Positions 51,866 through 64,000 of a stretch of DNA of 64,000 bases are shown in pieces. Source of the DNA: Edolisoma coerulescens. Its lineage: Eukaryota; Chordata; Aves; Passeriformes; Campephagidae. The stretch's first letter is position 1, and each line of letters opens with the position of its first letter. The stretch is from the NCBI GenBank assembly GCA_013397115.1, contig VWZW01004691.1, positions 241,094-305,093 on the forward strand. The letters are read 5' to 3'. The notes below the pieces were generated by a model that had not been told where the DNA came from, searched no databases, and worked only from the letters and a program-made list of their open reading frames with translations. Made by a program: the position numbers and the translations under genes.

Positions 51866-52246
51866 GATGTGATTCTGTTGAAGCAGCGATCCTGTAGAAG
51901 GGTCTGGTCTCCCTCTGAAGGTCCAGTGGTGGTCATGTAGCTGTTGTCCCCTGAGAATCCAGTAGGTAGGATGTCCATGGTGTTCCAAACCTCAGATTAC
52001 ACCCAGGTAGGAATGTTTGGTTCCTCCCCCTGGGCGGAGCATTTCACAATGGGATGATGTAATTTTATGAGTCACGCAGTGAGGCTTGATGGCCCATAAG
52101 CAGAAGATAGCCTCTGGAGGGAGTTATCAGGGATGAGTCATGGAAGACATAAAGAACAGTGCCCCACCTGTGTTTAACATGTTATGAAGATGGTGATAGA
52201 ATGCATACTTTTGGTTACACCTTACGTTGTAACCTAAAACAACAGA

Positions 52247-53159
52247 ATATTTCTTTTCTGCGTTTCTCACATCTATACGGAAGATAATACTTCTTCATGA
52301 AAATGATCAGAGTATTCAGAGACTGAGTGAGAGAAGAGGGAATAAATGATTTTAGCAGATGGTTCATAACTTAGGGTTAAGGATGGTTAAGGACTTGGTA
52401 GCCTTGTAGTTAAGGCACTTATACAGGAGCTGGACTGTGTTTTGCTTTCTACACCAAGAATGATAAAATATCTTTTTTAGCCAACAACTGCTTCATGTGA
52501 ATGCTGTAATTGTTATGCATCACATCCTGATGTGTCCAATTCCCTGGGCTTCACACAAGGAAATCAGTTCTGCTGTGGGAGCCCAGGGACAACACTGTGA
52601 ATCTCTAAAACCATTTTATGGACCTGTGCCCAAGGTTCTTACGATGTATCAGCTAGGCCTTCTAACTGAATCAACATTTTGGTAGTAGTTTGGAAGGCTG
52701 TGTCCAGAAATAATGACAACGTCAAAACATACACTGCACTAATGACATTTCTTGTATTCTATGCTTGATTCTCTCAGTAACTTTGTTGCATTCAGACCAA
52801 AATTGGAAAGCAAACAGCAAAGTGTAATGATATAGTTAAGACAGGAAAGGAAGGCATGTATCCAGGCAGATCCAGTGTGATCCAATTCAGAAGCACTTGA
52901 GGTTTTTGTGTCAAACTTCTGATTGAAGGTGTGCTTATTTATTGCCAAACTTATCTTTCTAAAGTCAATTTCTGTGAGTACCTAGACGAAATGGTTCCAT
53001 GATTCTGTGAAATCTATTTGCTTAATAAGGAAAAATAAGTTTATTTCATTTTCTCTGGAAATTTCTATTTTATTTAATACATTAAGAATAAGAAATGCAT
53101 TTTATATAAAAATTTTTTCCTTTGTCCAGATATGCTCTGCTGAAGTGCAAAAATAGTAG
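52247..53159. other. Non-coding sequence between LTRs F and C
   Basis: No gene or repeat recognised. A GATTCTGTGA string at about 53001 resembles a CR1 octamer but has no CR1 sequence upstream of it. Confidence 0.5.
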
Positions 53160-54395
53160 CTCACTGTCTTGGTTCGAAAGACAGATGCCTGTCACGGAAG
53201 GCAGGAACCTCCCTTGGAATGGAAAATATGACACCCCCCCTTCCCTCGGAATTATTATGACTATGAAATTAAGGGGTTTTCAAGCAAAGATATGGGAAAA
53301 GGAATAACAGTTCTTTACTAGAATATATAAATATGTATAGTAAGACAAACAGCAACAACGGCAGCAACAACAAACAGAACCAGAAACCCAGTGCCAGCCT
53401 CTCTCGGCCGCAGGCCCTTTCCCCTTCGGTGCAGTTACGCTCACAGCCGGCAGGGGCGCTGGTGGCTCCCGGCCGGGCAGGGCGGGTGCGATGATTCCCC
53501 CGCGCCTGCAGGGGCCGCTGTGGCGTGAGCGAGCTCAGCCTCCTCTCCACTGACAATGGTGGCTCAGCCGGCAGGAGAGAGAGAGAGAGAAGGGGCTTTC
53601 CTTCTCAAACACACAGGGGGGCAGCCGGTCCTGGTACCCCTTCGGATGGCGAAATAGGCTGTAGCAGGAGCCTCAGAGCAGCAGGCTGGAACAGCAGAGG
53701 CAAGCACACCCGGGGTGGCAAACAAAGTGTAGCAAAAATTCTGGAGCTGTACCAGGAGCTGCAGGGGTATCCGAGTGGGCATGGGATGTTGGGTTAAAGT
53801 GCAGCAAAAAGCCTTGAAGCAGCAGCAGAAAACAGCGGGTTTGGGCAGGGGATCGCTCCCCTGGAGCACACCAGCGATGGCTGGTCCCAGGGTCAGGCCA
53901 CTGTGCAGAGGGAGCGGCCTGGCAGGGGACACTGTGCTGCCAGCTCCCGGCACAGCACGCACCGGCTCTGGGCTCCCAAGCAAGCAGAGGAGCAGAGAAG
54001 CAAGCTGGCAAGCCCCAGTCACAGTGCCGAATGAAAAGGAAAAAAAACAGGCAAAAACCACAAGGCAACAGTATGTCTAGTCAGACACCCACACCACGTG
54101 GCTGCTAAGTTGATCCCCCCACCGGAAGGAGGAAACCCTCTCACCTCTGGTCCCAAGAGAGAGCGAGGGCCGAGCCCAGCCCCTCCGCCGCCAGCTGAAA
54201 TCTCGCAGTATCTCTGCACTTCCCAAGAGAAAGCCCCCCAGCTAAGAGACTGCAGCCAGCGGCACCCCTTCCCCCATCTTGGCCACATCCCTTGTCTCTC
54301 TTAAAGTATTCCTTGTTCTGGTCTCTTAGGCAACAAATAGGAGAATTCCCAAAGAGAAAGAAAAATAAGAACAAATCCTAACCTCCAACACTCAT
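53160..54395 (-). mobile_element. Solo LTR C (1226 bp), near-matching 5-bp TSD
   Basis: The plus strand begins TGTCTTGGTTCGAAAGACAG (53165) and ends ACCTCCAACA (54390). On the minus strand this reads TGTTGGAGGTTAGGATTTGT to CAAGACA, a layout I recall from passerine endogenous retrovirus LTRs. Flanks are CTCAC (53160-53164) and CTCAT (54391-54395), a 5-bp duplication with one mismatch. Much of 53390-54290 is GC-rich, with a (GA)n run at 53575-53591 and a CAA-rich stretch at 53346-53380. Long antisense or sense open frames, up to 165 codons (53564-54061 minus), are side effects of that composition. No internal retroviral region is attached. Confidence 0.8.
53575..53591. repeat. (GA)n run inside LTR C
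   Basis: A pure GA dinucleotide stretch within the GC-rich LTR body. Confidence 0.85.
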
Positions 54396-57300
54396 TCACC
54401 TGTTTATGTTTGGCTCAATGCAGAACTCTGGAGCTGTGAAAGGGATGTGCCCAACATTTTCAAATCATGCAGAAATGTGTTATGCACAACACTTGTCAAG
54501 CTGCAGACATTTCTTCTCTTGTCACTTTGTACAGAGTATATGATTGTTGATGACAACTGACATTTTTTATCATAAGGTCAACAGTTTAGTCTGAAAACAT
54601 TCACCATGACTTAGGGAATTTATCTTGATGAGACGACACTGGTAGGCTGAGTCTGGCTTTGTTGTTTAAAAACAAATGTATTGAAAAAGAGAAGGACGGG
54701 AGTGGAGGGGGAAAGGGGAAAAAGAAAGACCTGTTTACCTTGTAGGCAGTTTTGTTGTCTTGCTGACTAGTTTGCTATTTGCAGCTGATCATCAAGGTAG
54801 GCAGGCTTGTTCCAGAGCAAGAAAGCTGTTTTTGCAAAATTTTCATGATATTTTCAAAAAATTTTTCATGGAGAGAGGACACGAAAAGCTGTCATTGTGC
54901 AGCCTTGGAAAGTTATTTTCCATAACTTTAAGTATGCGTTTTTAGAGATAGCAGTGTTATGTGCCAGGAAACCCACTCATGTTTCAGGTATCCTGCTTGA
55001 TTCAGTATTCAATATTTGGTTTACATAGCCTCTGTTTTCAATTAATCTTTTTTTGATAACTACATACTATTTTTGAAATATGATATACCCTATAATCCAA
55101 TTCACACAAAGATTGAATTAGCATTCATTTTAAAATGTGTTTTATGGGTTTCATTAATTCATGAGGAGGCAAAGGTTATGCTAAGAATGAATAATATTTG
55201 CATAATAACAACCACTGAGTTCCTGTTCTTGCAGTCATTCAAATAAAGGTCCAGGACAGAGTATTACCATCTCCAGCCTGCATGTTTGACTTTTCAATCC
55301 ATTTTTCTCAGTCCACTGTGAGGCTGGTACACATGTGCAGAGTACATGAAAGTCCAGGTATATTCTTGTATCCAGAATTTAGACAAGTAGAAGAATAGAT
55401 ATATTCCATACAGGTGAAGGTGCAGTGAAAGAAGAAATTCTGAAAGAAATTGTAATCTGAAAATAATCTATGCAGAACAGGATGGAATTAATATGGCCGG
55501 ATTGAGTTTTTGTGTAATACTCAAAGCACATCAGTTTGCATATGGACAGAGCAGAGCAGGAAGATGGAAGGAACAGCCACTTGCTTTGGTTCTACTCTTA
55601 AAATATATTGGAAATGACCAGCACTTGGCTGGTCTGAGCTGTATCACTCAGCCTCTAGAACCTGTGGAGCTCTCATCATGTGGCAGACTGTTTTTCATGC
55701 CACTGCCCTGCTGGGCTTTGTCACATTGTCCCACTATAGAACACAATGTTCCCCTCTCATTTCAGACAAACTTGTTTGGGTATTAAACTGGTTGCCAAGT
55801 CACAGTATTCACCAACATGTCAGATGAGCACACATAAATAAAAGGTTTCGGTGCACAGAAAATCCTAAGAGAGTGTCATAAAAGCATCTCCAGATGATGA
55901 CCAGTCCCAGATACTCCAGATTGGTAGATTGCTTTAGTTCAAAAACACAAGGTGAACTGTTTTAGAGCTGTGTACCAAAGAAACTGTAGCTGTGTACAAA
56001 ACCTGAAATTAGAAGTACTCATATGCATGACTATCTTTGAAACAGTACAGTTTTAATTGAGTACTGTATTAAGATAAAGAAATAAGTTTTAAAATTTCTT
56101 CTAGTTTAATATCCAACTGTGGAAACTCCTAGCCAGCTGAACATCCAAACTTAGACAGAGACAACTTGACAGCAATCTTTAGAAATCACAGTCCTTAGAC
56201 ACTCTTAAGGGACTTCTCTGCAACCTGGAGGCAAAACCTACGATATGTTGAGATGGGTAGAAGTTTTCCTGTTGGTGAAAAAAAATAAGAAGGGCAGAGG
56301 TTTCCAGAGGCAAAGACAGATGTCTGTTTTGATTTCTCTCTTCCTTATCGCTAGAGGACTTGCACCAATTTTCCACTGAGCAACAAGAATTAGTAATAGC
56401 CAGACTCCAGAGGCTGACATTGACAGAGGCTGGGATGAGTAAACTAAGAGTCACTTATTGCCCCTGAAGAATGGAGACACCTGCTGTGGGCACTAAAACT
56501 CTGTACCACCACATTCTCTTGCTCAGATGCAGCAGACATTGGGTTTGATGGAATCTTCAGACTCAAGTAAGATACAGTTTTACATTGTCTCTGACAGGAA
56601 AGAGCATGAGTAAGTACCATAAATTCAATGTACCTACTCTCCTCTTATCTATATAAGTGCTGAGATAACTTAGTCATTGTGGGATTTTTTTTTAATAAAT
56701 AATCAGAAGACATCACTTTTACTTTCACAAACTTTAAAAAAGGTATGACTTTTTTTTTTTTTTTTTTTTTTTTTGTAGAAACCAATTCCTTAATTGTTCT
56801 CAGGGGATAATTATTTCAGAGAATGTCCTCATATGAAGTAACTTAAGAAACACTTGGTTACGGAACCTGAGCAGACTTGAAACAAACTTACGGCAGACAG
56901 GATGTAATCACTGACTCGCAGAACCTTCCTAAGATTCTTAAGGAGCAGATAACAGAGCAGCGCTACAGAGATACAGTGATTTTTGCTGCTCAAATGTAAG
57001 TTTTGTATGGGTACAGCTTCATCAGTATGAATGTATAATAGCTACAAGTATTTTTTAAGACTCTAAATGCCATTTACTTTATTTTTATTTTCTTTTCTCT
57101 GCCTAGATCTAGATAGGCTTTAATTCTCAGGAAGGAAAAGTTTATAGCTTCCTTAATGAGTTGTGACAAGTTCTGTTCATCTTTCAGCTTCTTTTTTTCT
57201 AGTATGCTGAAGCCTAATGGTTTACATTTATTATATAAAAAAAAAAATACAGTGACACCTTAAAATCTACTACACAAGAATGATCTCTCATCATGGTTTG

Positions 57301-59211
57301 TCCATTTATGCCTTGCACACAAGTTTTTCCAAAGCTAGATGGGCTAATGGCCACTTTGAATTCTCTTAGCAGCTCTGGTGCTGACCTGCTGCATGAACCT
57401 ATGCAGTTCACTTATCATTCTTTTGTTCATCTCATCTCTTTAGATCAGAAGCTCTTCAGGGCAAATGAATGATGTAGTCATTATGTCTGTGAAAGAGATA
57501 AGGTGCTTTAACTTCTCACTTTTCACTATGCCTTTTCAAAGAAGGTACCTTTCCGCTAGTCAAAAATTCGTATTAAAATTGGTCAACAGTACCAAATTTC
57601 TCCAGCAGCATCTATGAACTAAAATCTCACAAAGAATTTTTTACAAACTTAACTTCCTGCCCTATGAAAATTCAATTAATTCTGGCAACATTTCAAGAGA
57701 AAACTCTTCTATTTCTACCTGAAAAGAATTGAAGATTTTTCTAGGATTTTTCTCATTGCAGAGTTATACTAAGAAATAGGCAATCTTTGTGAATTTGCAG
57801 TGTTTTATGTAGTTTTCATAACAAAAGCTTATGCAGCAAATTGAGATTTTGAAAAGAGGACTGTTCTAAAGTACAAAATATTTGTAAAAAATGCAAAAAT
57901 AAAGTGACAATTTTATCTATTGTTCACTGATGCTATTTACACAGAATCACGTAGACAAGATTGTAATTGTGCTTCAGGGAAAATACTTCCTCTGCATGGT
58001 GGCAAAACTGAGCAAACTATAGAGAGAACACACCCAGGAACATCACTGGTAGCTGAGATGTAGAGTGCTGTTTATCTAGAGAATATTTATTTATACTGAG
58101 AAAACTTATCTCTGTCTTACTGATGATGATGTGCCAAGCCACAAAAATGCAATTCTTATGGGCACTGTTATGAATTCTGCTTTAATTTGCCACCTGCCTT
58201 TTAGTTTTTACAGTACACATAAAGCATCCAATAACAAAGGAAATATTAATAGACTTACATCCATTGCTTTTCATGTTGTTACCACAGATCTCCTCACCTG
58301 GCAAAGGAAACATGAGGGATTCTAAGTGCAATATAGAAGGTAATGAGATAAACAACTCAAACTAAAAGAACAAAGTCCAACAAAGTTACAATGACTTTCA
58401 TGAAATAGGCGTTCAACTTATCTGTGGACAGATTTAAATTATGGATATTGCTATTCTTCATTTCTAATTGGAACATTTAGCTGATTTCAGGTGCTTTTAA
58501 TGATCACTCTAGGGAACATGATAGATCTCTAGATTTTCTTTTCATTTAATATTTGAAGGGTTTTTGAGGGTGATATGAGTTTGCCTCCTTAAGGCAGCAG
58601 GATTAGAACTAGAAGTAAAGAAATTTTTTTTTCCTTTTTTTTTTTTTAAATTGTTCTTTAGTAGAATCTCTTGCAGCATGGAAGATAATGATTCCTCTAT
58701 CTTTCATAGAAAAAAAGAGTGGAATTAAAAAAATAGGGATGTAGAATAGGCCAAAATGTTAAGAGATAATTTCAAATTTTGGACTTTTACAATTAGCAGC
58801 AACAATGGTCTTGAACATAAACTCAAGTTTCCTACATATAGCTCTGAGGCAAATCTGGAATTTTCAGTTGCATCCATTTCATTAAGAAATTAATCTAGTC
58901 AGCCTCATTTTCAGAAGGGATGTTATCACCTCCACTCTTTATGTGCTTTGATATCTCCTTCTCCCAAGCAGATCAGGTTTCAGTAGAATTTGGAGCAATT
59001 GTTCAGCCTGACCTTATCTCGCTCTTCAGACACCGAGTGCATTTGAATAGGGATTTCTGGCATGCACAAATAGGCAGAGCAGCAGGAGATTTGCAGAGAA
59101 CTTCAGACTCATTTAACAGCCATTGCAGCAGATATCTAAGATCACATTCGTGACCAGTAGTATTGACTCAGTATTGCCTTATATATATTCTTACTCCACT
59201 CACCTCTACTT
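54396..59211. other. AT-rich non-coding sequence, no gene seen
   Basis: Nearly 5 kb with only chance-length open frames (97 codons at most, 55493-55786). It contains a 25-nt T-run at 56750-56774 and a T-rich patch near 58624-58647. No CR1, LTR ends or exon signals were recognised. Confidence 0.55.
56750..56774. repeat. Poly(T) run of 25
   Basis: An uninterrupted T-run. It is not adjacent to a recognisable retroposed sequence on either side, so it could be the reversed tail of an unrecognised insert or simple slippage. Confidence 0.9.
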
Positions 59212-60197
59212 TACACTGTTAATGGTCCAGTTTTTTAAGTTATTAGAAGTGCCTCTGCCCGAATTAAGGTACAAACGAGATCATATGCCAAAATCAATAG
59301 TATGGGTTTTATTTGATAGTAAATATGAGAGAGAACAAGAGAGAAAGAGAGAAAAAGGAAGAGAAAGAAATAGAAGACAGATGGGGGGACAGAAACAAAG
59401 TGACAGAAACAGAAGAAAAAATCACCACACTGTGAATCCCACCAGCATCCTGATGATCCTCTCCAGCTGGTCTTCCTGGTGGTGAGGGTCTGCCCAGAAG
59501 CATAGAATGGATTAATATATGTTCAGGCCAGGTGGGAATGCCCAGGCACCTCCCCGGGGGGAGGAGTGGAAGTAGTTTAACTCAGTCTCTTGAAGCAGAC
59601 TCTGGATCTGTTGCATCACTTTGCATCACGTGCAGTGCTGTGGTGCAAGGCCTCAGGAATGAGTGTGGGGAGCACTTTGGGGGTCTTTGATGCATTATGG
59701 CATCCCCTCAGCTGCCTCCCACATGAATGTCCCATGGATGTGGCCTGTGGGGCTGGGGGTTTCATAGCTGGGCCGGTTTGTGTAAGGGAGGATGGGTGTT
59801 CACTGCCTCTGACCAGAGGTTACACCACACACCCGAAACCTCCTCCCCCCATCCTCAGTTGTGGGGGGGTGTCTGTGTAAACCTGGCCTCTGTGGGCTGT
59901 GGTCTCCCCCACCCCAAACCCAGCCAAGGACGATTCTCTGCTGCGTTTGGCTTTCTTGTGGATTCATTTCTTTCCTTCAGCCTTGTTTGTTTCTCCCTAG
60001 ACCTGAAATGATTGAACAAGAGTGTGCCCTTTATCTTATCTAGGCAGCTTAACTCACAGTCCAAAGTTCCAGTCAGGCATCTTCAAGGAGGGGTGGGCTT
60101 CTGTGGTTGTAACTTCTTTATACAGTTTTTGGTATAATGGGTAAAACTCCTTCATAACAATGTTCAGGCATGAACCATTTCAGTCCCTGACATACAC
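59212..60197 (-). mobile_element. Solo LTR B (976 bp) with 5-bp TSD TACAC, same family as LTR A
   Basis: The LTR spans 59217-60192, with plus-strand ends TGTTAATGGTCC and CCCTGACA. TACAC sits directly outside at 59212-59216 and 60193-60197. It matches LTR A along its whole length: the GAGAGA-rich block (about 59326-59370), TTAATATA at 59512-59519 (minus-strand TATATTAA), the CTTGAAGCAGACTCTGGATC block, the CTCTGACCAGAGGTTACA block and the CCTGAAATGATTGAACAA block. B is about 100 bp longer through several small indels, for example a C/G-rich piece near 59545-59575. Minus orientation is inferred from the AATAAA on that strand near 59308-59313. Different TSDs show A and B are separate insertions, not the two ends of one provirus. 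Confidence 0.88.
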
Positions 60198-63100
60198 CCA
60201 GATTTCTAAGTCAATAGGGAAAATAACTGTTTTCTGCTGAGGCCGATGCAGACACTAATAATTTTAACTAATTTTTCCTAGATTCTTGGCCAGTATGCCA
60301 TGATCTTGTTGTGCTGCTTGGAACTCCTGATTATTTTCATCATGGCCAAATTAATTGCTTAGAGATAAGGTGACATAAAATGCACAAAGTTTGATGTTCG
60401 GTAACAATCATGACCAGCAGGCAAAGGTGCTTAGTTCTCTTTTTAAATTACCATATCAACCATAATGAAAAGCTACTTTATGATTTTATTTTTTTTTTTT
60501 ACCTAAACTTCCCAAATTCTTAGTTTAATGCCTCTCCTTCCCTTCTGATGATGTCAATGGGATGATCTTAAACTACATCTTGAAAATTAACATCCTGGAC
60601 ACATTTCTGAAAACCTCTCTGACGTGAAAACTGACACACCTTTAGTAAACTTCAGTAATGATATAGTTATGTACAAATTAACATAATTAAATGGGCCCAT
60701 CCCTGCCAAGAAAAAATAATCCAAACATTAATTGTGTTGAAAGTATTTTCCTTAATGATGTTTTCCATACATAAAAAGGTCTGAACACCTTTCCCTAAGT
60801 TCTATATTTCTATTGGAAATATGATTAAAGGCTGAAAACATATCACTGATTCTAAAATTTAATTTAAAAAAACATAATCAGAGGGGATGTATGATTTTTT
60901 AAAGGAAAACCGTAACTTTTTTTTGCTTTATATATATTGAAAGCCATCATTAAGTACTAGAGTCTTCTTTTTGTCCTATATTCTTGTAACCTGTTTCTCC
61001 TTATGAACTTTAAAAACCATGCATCTGCAGGAAATAAGATTTTGAATCTTTAGGGAATGAAGACCAAATTCTAAAATGACTGTGCTGGTTAATTTTCATG
61101 TCAAAGAAAATATGAAGTGGAAGTTTACATAAAGAACTTTTTATGCTTCAGAATAAAAACCCTAAACCAACAAAAAAAAAGCCAAATGAATCAATACAAA
61201 TCAAGAGATAGAAAAGTTTCAATAAAGTGCTAGCAGGAAATAATAGATGGAGGTTGGAATAGGAGAGAGTAGGAGAGGATAGACGTGAGATTCAATCAAC
61301 TGAGAAACACTTGAGAATCTTTGGGTAGTGCTAGAACTACCTTTACTATCTTATTTTGTATATGCAGCAAAACCCTAAAATTCCAATCTAAATGTAATCA
61401 TTGTCTATGCATAATAAATCAGTAAATACAAAACAAAACAAAAAAAGGTAGGAAAATTAGGAGGAAACAATGCCTATCACTCTATGAGAGCTGTATGAGT
61501 TGGAAAATTTCTTAGCACATTAAAAGTTAATTCAACTTAAAAACATCTAAGTCACTGAGTCTTCCAAATATCATAAAGAATCTACTGTTACATGTTGAGA
61601 GCTCTCTATGGGGAGAGCAGAGAATACAAGAACTAATCCATGGAGAGACTTACCAGCATCTCATGGCTTGTAAAATATTTTTATATATTTAATGATTTTT
61701 CTGATGTTTTATCTAGGAGTTCTGAGCCATGAGGCATGGCTACATAAGCACATCACTGCAAGTTACTGCTGCAGCATAGTACCTATGTTGTAGTATCTGC
61801 CTAATTGCATAGGCAGGATCACTTTCACTGTGTTAAGTTTCCAAGGATAACAGTGTGACATCTGCTGAAGGATAAGCTCATTCCTGAAAAGTTAATAATA
61901 AGAAAATAATGAAGAAATTAACTCTATGAGTCCTTTCTTATATTTCTGTTTTCAGTTCCTATTTCTGAATAGAAATGTAAATGCACATATGCATTTTCTG
62001 TTATATGATATTTTTCTGTCTTGTGTTTTGATAACACGTTAATTATGGATGTAAATATAATCTTCAGGTTAGCTTTAGGCTTCTTTTTACCATTTAAATG
62101 TTATCTGCTTCAAAATGTTGTGTTAGAATGTCACTGTACAACATTTGTACCCATGTACTTGGTGTTGGAACCAATATTGAGGGGGAGGGAATTGCAAGGG
62201 TTTAAGTACTGAAGATTGATCCTTTCCTTTGAGATTTAGGACATCTAAATTCTAGAAGACAGTTCAGACAAATTTCCAGAGCTCTCATGTATTTCCCATT
62301 CTTCTGAGATGTGGTTTGATTACAGCATGTGCTAGGGAGATGACACTGGCTGCAAACAACAAGCCAAGCAAACATACACTAGAGAAATTTCCTAAATAAT
62401 TCCTCTGTGGGACTCCCACAAGGCTTCAAAATAAAAATCAGTCTCTGACTGTAACTTGGATAAAGACGTATCTTTTTAGATTCCAGAGAAAGTGAAAATT
62501 ATCATGAAAGGCATCCCCTCTTCTTCCTCGTGGTTTCACTACTGACATGACGTTAATGTTCCTGAGGTAGCACATTTCTTTGCACAGCAGCACCTTTTGG
62601 TAGCCTGGTAAGCAGAAAGATACCTTTGCTGTTGCTTGAAATGAAAAAGGAAGAAATTTTAAAAGAACAGATATGTTGCCAAAACACAAGTATCAGAAAC
62701 TGAAAAGTGAATAGAGTAAGAAATAAATACTCCAGTATAAATCCAATGTCCAAATATTCTCACATCTCAAATACGATCCATTAGATAAGTTCTCTTTTAA
62801 AAAAATGTCTACCTAAATGAAAATACATTTTGACAACTTCCTTTAACAGATCTTCACCAATATATCAATAGCTAATGTTGTGATAACTCTCTTGAAAAAT
62901 AATATTACAGCATTCCATCTTGATTAGATTTCAATTTATCCACATGTGAACTCTTGTGCTGTTTAGTTATATAGAAAAAATGACCCACACTTACTCAGAT
63001 TCTCTTTTATAGACCTAATGTCAAGGAATAGATATACTTCTGCTATTAGACAAATACCCAGTTGTAGATTTTTTTACTGCTCTTATTTATTTTGACTTCA

Positions 63101-64000
63101 CAGTCCTCAGTTACAAGATGCAGGATATACAACTATTCTGTGCTAGTACTCTATTCAGAATGCAGAAATCACCTGGTAGCTGTTCTTTCTAGTGAAAGCT
63201 GCCAAATCAAGTATAAGTGCATGAGGTAGGTATTGATATAAAAGTGAAACTTGCAAGCCTTTATATTCTCAAAGGAACCTTTATCTTAAATTTTGTCTGA
63301 AACAAGATAGCATAAGAAACCAAATCTGATAAGCACAGCTGTGACTTGGCATTTGTATGCAGTAATGGAACTTGAAGAACAATGGGAAGAAAAACAAAAT
63401 GCCAAGATCTGTAGTTAGGAAACTGTGTACAAAAAACTAGGCTTAAATCTATATCATATAAATATTCCACTCATATTGACTTCAAATGTATACATTTAGA
63501 GTGCTGTGAGATGAGTTCACATTTTTTAATTACTACTTGAAATACAGCTCCAAATATTTTACCTACTCCTCCCAAAGAAAAACAAGTCATATTTCCAGCT
63601 CAGAAGACGTAGAGGGAAAAGCATTAGCTGTGGTTTTTTAATTTGTTAGTTGAATTCTTTGCCCCTCTAAATTGCAGGACATAGCAGCAAAAATGGAAAG
63701 AGGTAGGGAAGGGAAAGAATATTACACCTGCATGCTGTTGGTGCAGGTGCATGCTGCTTCACCCACCATCTGTACTGCAATATTCTAATAGTCACAGACT
63801 CTTAGCTCTTCTAGGGTAAGCATCTTATTCCATTACACTACTCTTCTGGGAATACACTTCTCTAATCTGTAAAAAAAAAAAAAATTCTAATCTCATTAGC
63901 AAGCACCTTCTTAGTTCAGGTGGGTAAATGTTTGCAATCTTTGGAAAATCCTGCTAGATGAAGTCAACATTGAGTTAATTTAAAAAAACTTTTTTTTTTT
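60198..64000. other. AT-rich non-coding sequence, no gene seen
   Basis: Only short open frames (83 codons at most) without domains. An A-run of 14 lies at 63871-63884, and the window stops inside a T-run. No repeat family recognised. Confidence 0.55.

Larger units (their letters stand above)
50659..52246 (-). mobile_element. Long mosaic-looking solo LTR F (1578 bp) with 5-bp TSD ACAGA
   Basis: ACAGA lies at 50659-50663 and 52242-52246. The element between (50664-52241) begins CGTACTAGTTTG on the plus strand, where TG is expected, so the first base has probably changed. It ends in AAACA. On the minus strand there is an AATAAA signal (50855-50860) about 190 bp from the end, and a TATAGAGA box at about 51327-51334. 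The middle (about 51030-51300) is extremely GC- and CpG-rich. From recalled passerine LTR sequences, the first kilobase resembles one family (TGTACTAG-type) and the last about 550 bp (from about 51695, CAGTTTTTTAATAGGAA) resembles another (TGTCTTGG-type). The shared TSD argues for one insertion event. No retroviral genes are inside. Confidence 0.75.

Noticed and set aside
52989..53010. GATTCTGTGA as a CR1 3' octamer
   Set aside because: No CR1 3' UTR or ORF2 similarity upstream, so a single octamer-like word is likely chance.
53564..54061. 165-codon minus-strand open frame (and neighbouring frames on both strands)
   Set aside because: It lies wholly inside LTR C. GC-rich LTR sequence has few stops, and no protein family is recognisable.
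56750..56774. Poly(T) as the tail of a minus-strand processed pseudogene
   Set aside because: The sequence downstream of the run (56775 onward), read on the minus strand, shows no open frame or recognisable mRNA, and I see no flanking duplication.
46017..60192. A single large provirus bounded by LTRs A and B
   Set aside because: The two LTRs have different 5-bp target duplications (ACCTT and TACAC). No gag, pol or env-like reading frame lies between them, and the interval contains three other LTRs with their own flanking repeats.
1..64000. CRISPR arrays, tRNA or rRNA genes, bacterial operons, phage or plasmid modules
   Set aside because: No regularly spaced repeats, cloverleaf-type sequences or compact gene clusters were seen. 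The repeat content is vertebrate.

Overview
This window is vertebrate nuclear DNA, most likely from a bird and probably a songbird. Three things point there. It contains several CR1 LINE fragments, one with the classic avian 3' end of tandem ATTCTGTG/ATTCTATG octamers. It contains several LTRs with short target-site duplications (TSDs) whose termini resemble passerine endogenous retrovirus LTRs. The rest is AT-rich, intron-like or gene-desert sequence with very few repeats. I found no bacterial-style gene organisation, tRNA, rRNA or CRISPR array, and no exon or host gene that I can defend. The open frames present are short and are explained by chance, by CR1, or by GC-rich LTR sequence.

Layout. 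From 1 to about 21.7 kb the sequence is AT-rich and single-copy in appearance, with small CR1 remnants near 2.24 kb (minus) and 11.7 kb (plus), weak LINE-like and LTR-like remnants near 7.1 kb and 6.0 kb, and a strong hairpin at 13.0 kb. At 21.76-22.75 kb lies the best CR1 copy: the 3' end of ORF2 with the FADD reverse-transcriptase box, a 3' UTR and octamers. A GC-richer, unclassified kilobase follows at 22.75-23.8 kb. From 23.8 to 46 kb the sequence is again AT-rich, with a CR1 3' fragment (30.3 kb, minus) and a short class-II-like solo LTR (35.35 kb, minus).

From 46.0 to 60.2 kb there is a cluster of five solo LTRs: 46017-46894 (minus), 48830-49225 (plus), 50664-52241 (minus, apparently mosaic), 53165-54390 (minus) and 59217-60192 (minus, same family as the first). 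I derived the boundaries by matching direct repeats directly outside the terminal TG...CA. These give exact 5-bp TSDs for three elements, an exact 6-bp TSD for the 396-bp element, and a 4/5 match for the fifth. No internal retroviral genes are present. The last 3.8 kb is AT-rich with nothing recognisable.

The parts do not work together as a pathway. I did not find an undescribed biological system. The most interesting items are the mosaic-looking 1578-bp LTR, the density and orientation bias of the LTR cluster, two near-perfect hairpins in otherwise unique sequence (13.0 and 24.0 kb), and the GC-rich unclassified kilobase beside the main CR1.
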